Positions 5,367 to 5,890 of a stretch of DNA of 5,890 nucleotides are shown here, one piece after another (the stretch's first letter is position 1; each line of letters opens with the position of its first letter). Source of the DNA: Planctomycetota bacterium (GTDB lineage: Bacteria > Planctomycetota > Brocadiia > Brocadiales > Brocadiaceae); the NCBI GenBank assembly GCA_023261465.1, contig JAHFOW010000180.1:1-5890 (forward strand), given 5' to 3'. The notes below the pieces were generated by a model, which searched no databases, was not told the origin of the DNA, and was given only the letters and a program-made list of their open reading frames with translations. Position numbers and translations under genes: made by a program.

Positions 5367-5381
5367 ACAAAAACAGGCCAT

Positions 5382-5430
5382 AAAAAATCCCCCTCATCAT
5401 GCTCTGTTCGAGATGAATTCAGGGGGATTT
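5382..5430 (-). terminator. Rho-independent terminator of the cytochrome c gene
   Basis: On the minus strand AAATCCCCCT (5430-5421) pairs perfectly over 10 bp with AGGGGGATTT (5394-5385). CATC and GATG in the loop region extend the stem. A run of six T (5387-5382) follows. It starts about 35 bases after the cytochrome stop codon and should separate that gene from rtcA. Confidence 0.8.
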
Positions 5431-5463
5431 GTTTAATGCTCTCTTATTTCAGATTATAGTATT

Positions 5464-5811
5464 CTATTTTCCGCCGAAGGCTCTCACTACTTTAATGAGC
5501 GGGTCAAGGTCAGCAGCGTCAACTCCGAGGTCTGAAAGTTTTACATAATTTGGATTCTTGGTGCCCTCAGTCATTGACTTCTTCATGTCTGCATCAGTCC
5601 TCGACTTTTGATAATCCGCATTGGTGAAATCCGGTACGCCGAATTGCTTCCCAGCCTCGCTGCCCTTTCCATCAGGCCCGTGGCATAATTCACAGGTATC
5701 CTTATAAATCTTTTTTATATCTCCTGCATGGGCTGAAGTCGTGGAAAAACCGAGATAGAGACTACATATCGTTGCAACGGGAATAGCGCAATAAGTAAAA
5801 AACTTCTTCAC
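5464..5811 (-). CDS. Small periplasmic c-type cytochrome (monoheme)
   Basis: An electron carrier exported across the inner membrane, with haem attached outside it. From the GTG at 5811-5809 the product is 115 residues: a signal peptide (K2-K3, hydrophobic core about 8-22, cleavage likely after A27-H28-A29) and a mature part of about 86 residues with one haem site C40-E-L-C43-H44 followed by GPDGKG, typical of class I cytochromes c. The C-terminal helix (about 101-112, 'DLDPLIKVVRAF') is also typical. The usual axial methionine, normally in a 'MP' turn, appears as N86-P87 ('GTKNPNY'); M76 and M80 are the only mature methionines. The longer frame reaching to 5877 is rejected because AGGAGG (5826-5821) lies 9 bases before the GTG and the added residues break the signal peptide. 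The gene is a single unit with its own terminator. Its redox partner cannot be named. Confidence 0.9.
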   Translation of the reverse strand: MKKFFTYCAIPVATICSLYLGFSTTSAHAGDIKKIYKDTCELCHGPDGKGSEAGKQFGVPDFTNADYQKSRTDADMKKSMTEGTKNPNYVKLSDLGVDAADLDPLIKVVRAFGGK

Positions 5812-5820
5812 TGAACATTT

Positions 5821-5826
5821 CCTCCT
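5821..5826 (-). promoter_or_regulatory. Ribosome binding site selecting a GTG start
   Basis: AGGAGG lies 9 bases before the GTG at 5811. An out-of-frame ATG at 5818-5816 is only 2 bases from it, too close for efficient initiation, and opens just 18 codons. This site therefore fixes the cytochrome start. Confidence 0.8.
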
Positions 5827-5831
5827 CAAAA

Positions 5832-5847
5832 GGTAATTTTTATTACC
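5832..5847. promoter_or_regulatory. Inverted repeat in the cytochrome leader
   Basis: GGTAAT (5832-5837) and ATTACC (5842-5847) flank TTTT. The palindrome lies immediately upstream of the ribosome binding site, where it could be an operator or a leader hairpin. Confidence 0.4.
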
Positions 5848-5884
5848 ATGAAAAAATTTAAATACAATAAACATCATGCATATA

Positions 5885-5890
5885 ATTATA
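5885..5890 (-). promoter_or_regulatory. Possible -10 box of the cytochrome c gene
   Basis: TATAAT, a perfect -10 hexamer, reads 5890-5885 on the minus strand at the window edge, about 75 bases before the GTG. The -35 element would lie outside the window, so this cannot be confirmed. Confidence 0.35.

Noticed and set aside
5193..5381. Minus-strand frame of 62 codons
   Set aside because: It lies across the C-tract hairpin and the interspersed repeat and is a known kind of spurious translation of such repeats.
5812..5877. Extended N-terminus of the cytochrome from an ATG at 5877
   Set aside because: It would bury the AGGAGG site in the coding region and place 22 extra residues before a clean signal peptide that begins at the GTG.

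Overview
The window reads as a chromosomal piece of a bacterium rich in interspersed palindromic repeats. The WD40-repeat protein tail, the periplasmic c-type cytochrome and several repeat families between genes (C-tract hairpins, a 'CCGCAGAGGGCGCGGAGA'-ended element, a REP-like palindrome) together suggest an anammox planctomycete of the Brocadia/Jettenia/Kuenenia type. This is an inference from pattern memory, not a database result; another repeat-rich environmental lineage remains possible.

Layout, left to right. Positions 1-394 hold the 3' end of a WD40-repeat gene (+). Positions 395-848 are non-coding and packed with inverted repeats. Positions 849-1535 (+) encode a 228-residue cysteine-bearing protein that I cannot assign a function. 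Positions 1536-1688 carry a diverged copy of a short interspersed repeat. Positions 1689-2789 (-) encode a seven-helix membrane protein with a C-terminal extracytoplasmic domain. Positions 2790-3669 are 880 bases without a convincing gene: AT-rich, with a REP-like palindrome, two promoter-like elements on the + strand, a long stem-loop with a T run, and several short palindromes. Positions 3670-3948 (+) encode a small zinc-ribbon protein. It converges on rtcA (4103-5146, -), the RNA 3'-terminal phosphate cyclase, with a perfect 12-bp stem-loop between them. Positions 5147-5463 hold a C-tract hairpin, a better preserved copy of the short interspersed repeat and a strong terminator. That terminator ends a small exported c-type cytochrome gene (5464-5811, -), which starts at GTG.

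The genes do not form an obvious operon. Each appears to be its own transcription unit, separated by repeats or terminators, and no rtcB or rtcR lies beside rtcA within the window. No complete undescribed system is evident. The points most worth checking are the cytochrome's apparent lack of the usual axial methionine, a possible small RNA unit around 3140-3283, three staggered ATG codons in three frames at the zinc-ribbon start, and the repeat elements, one of which occurs twice here.
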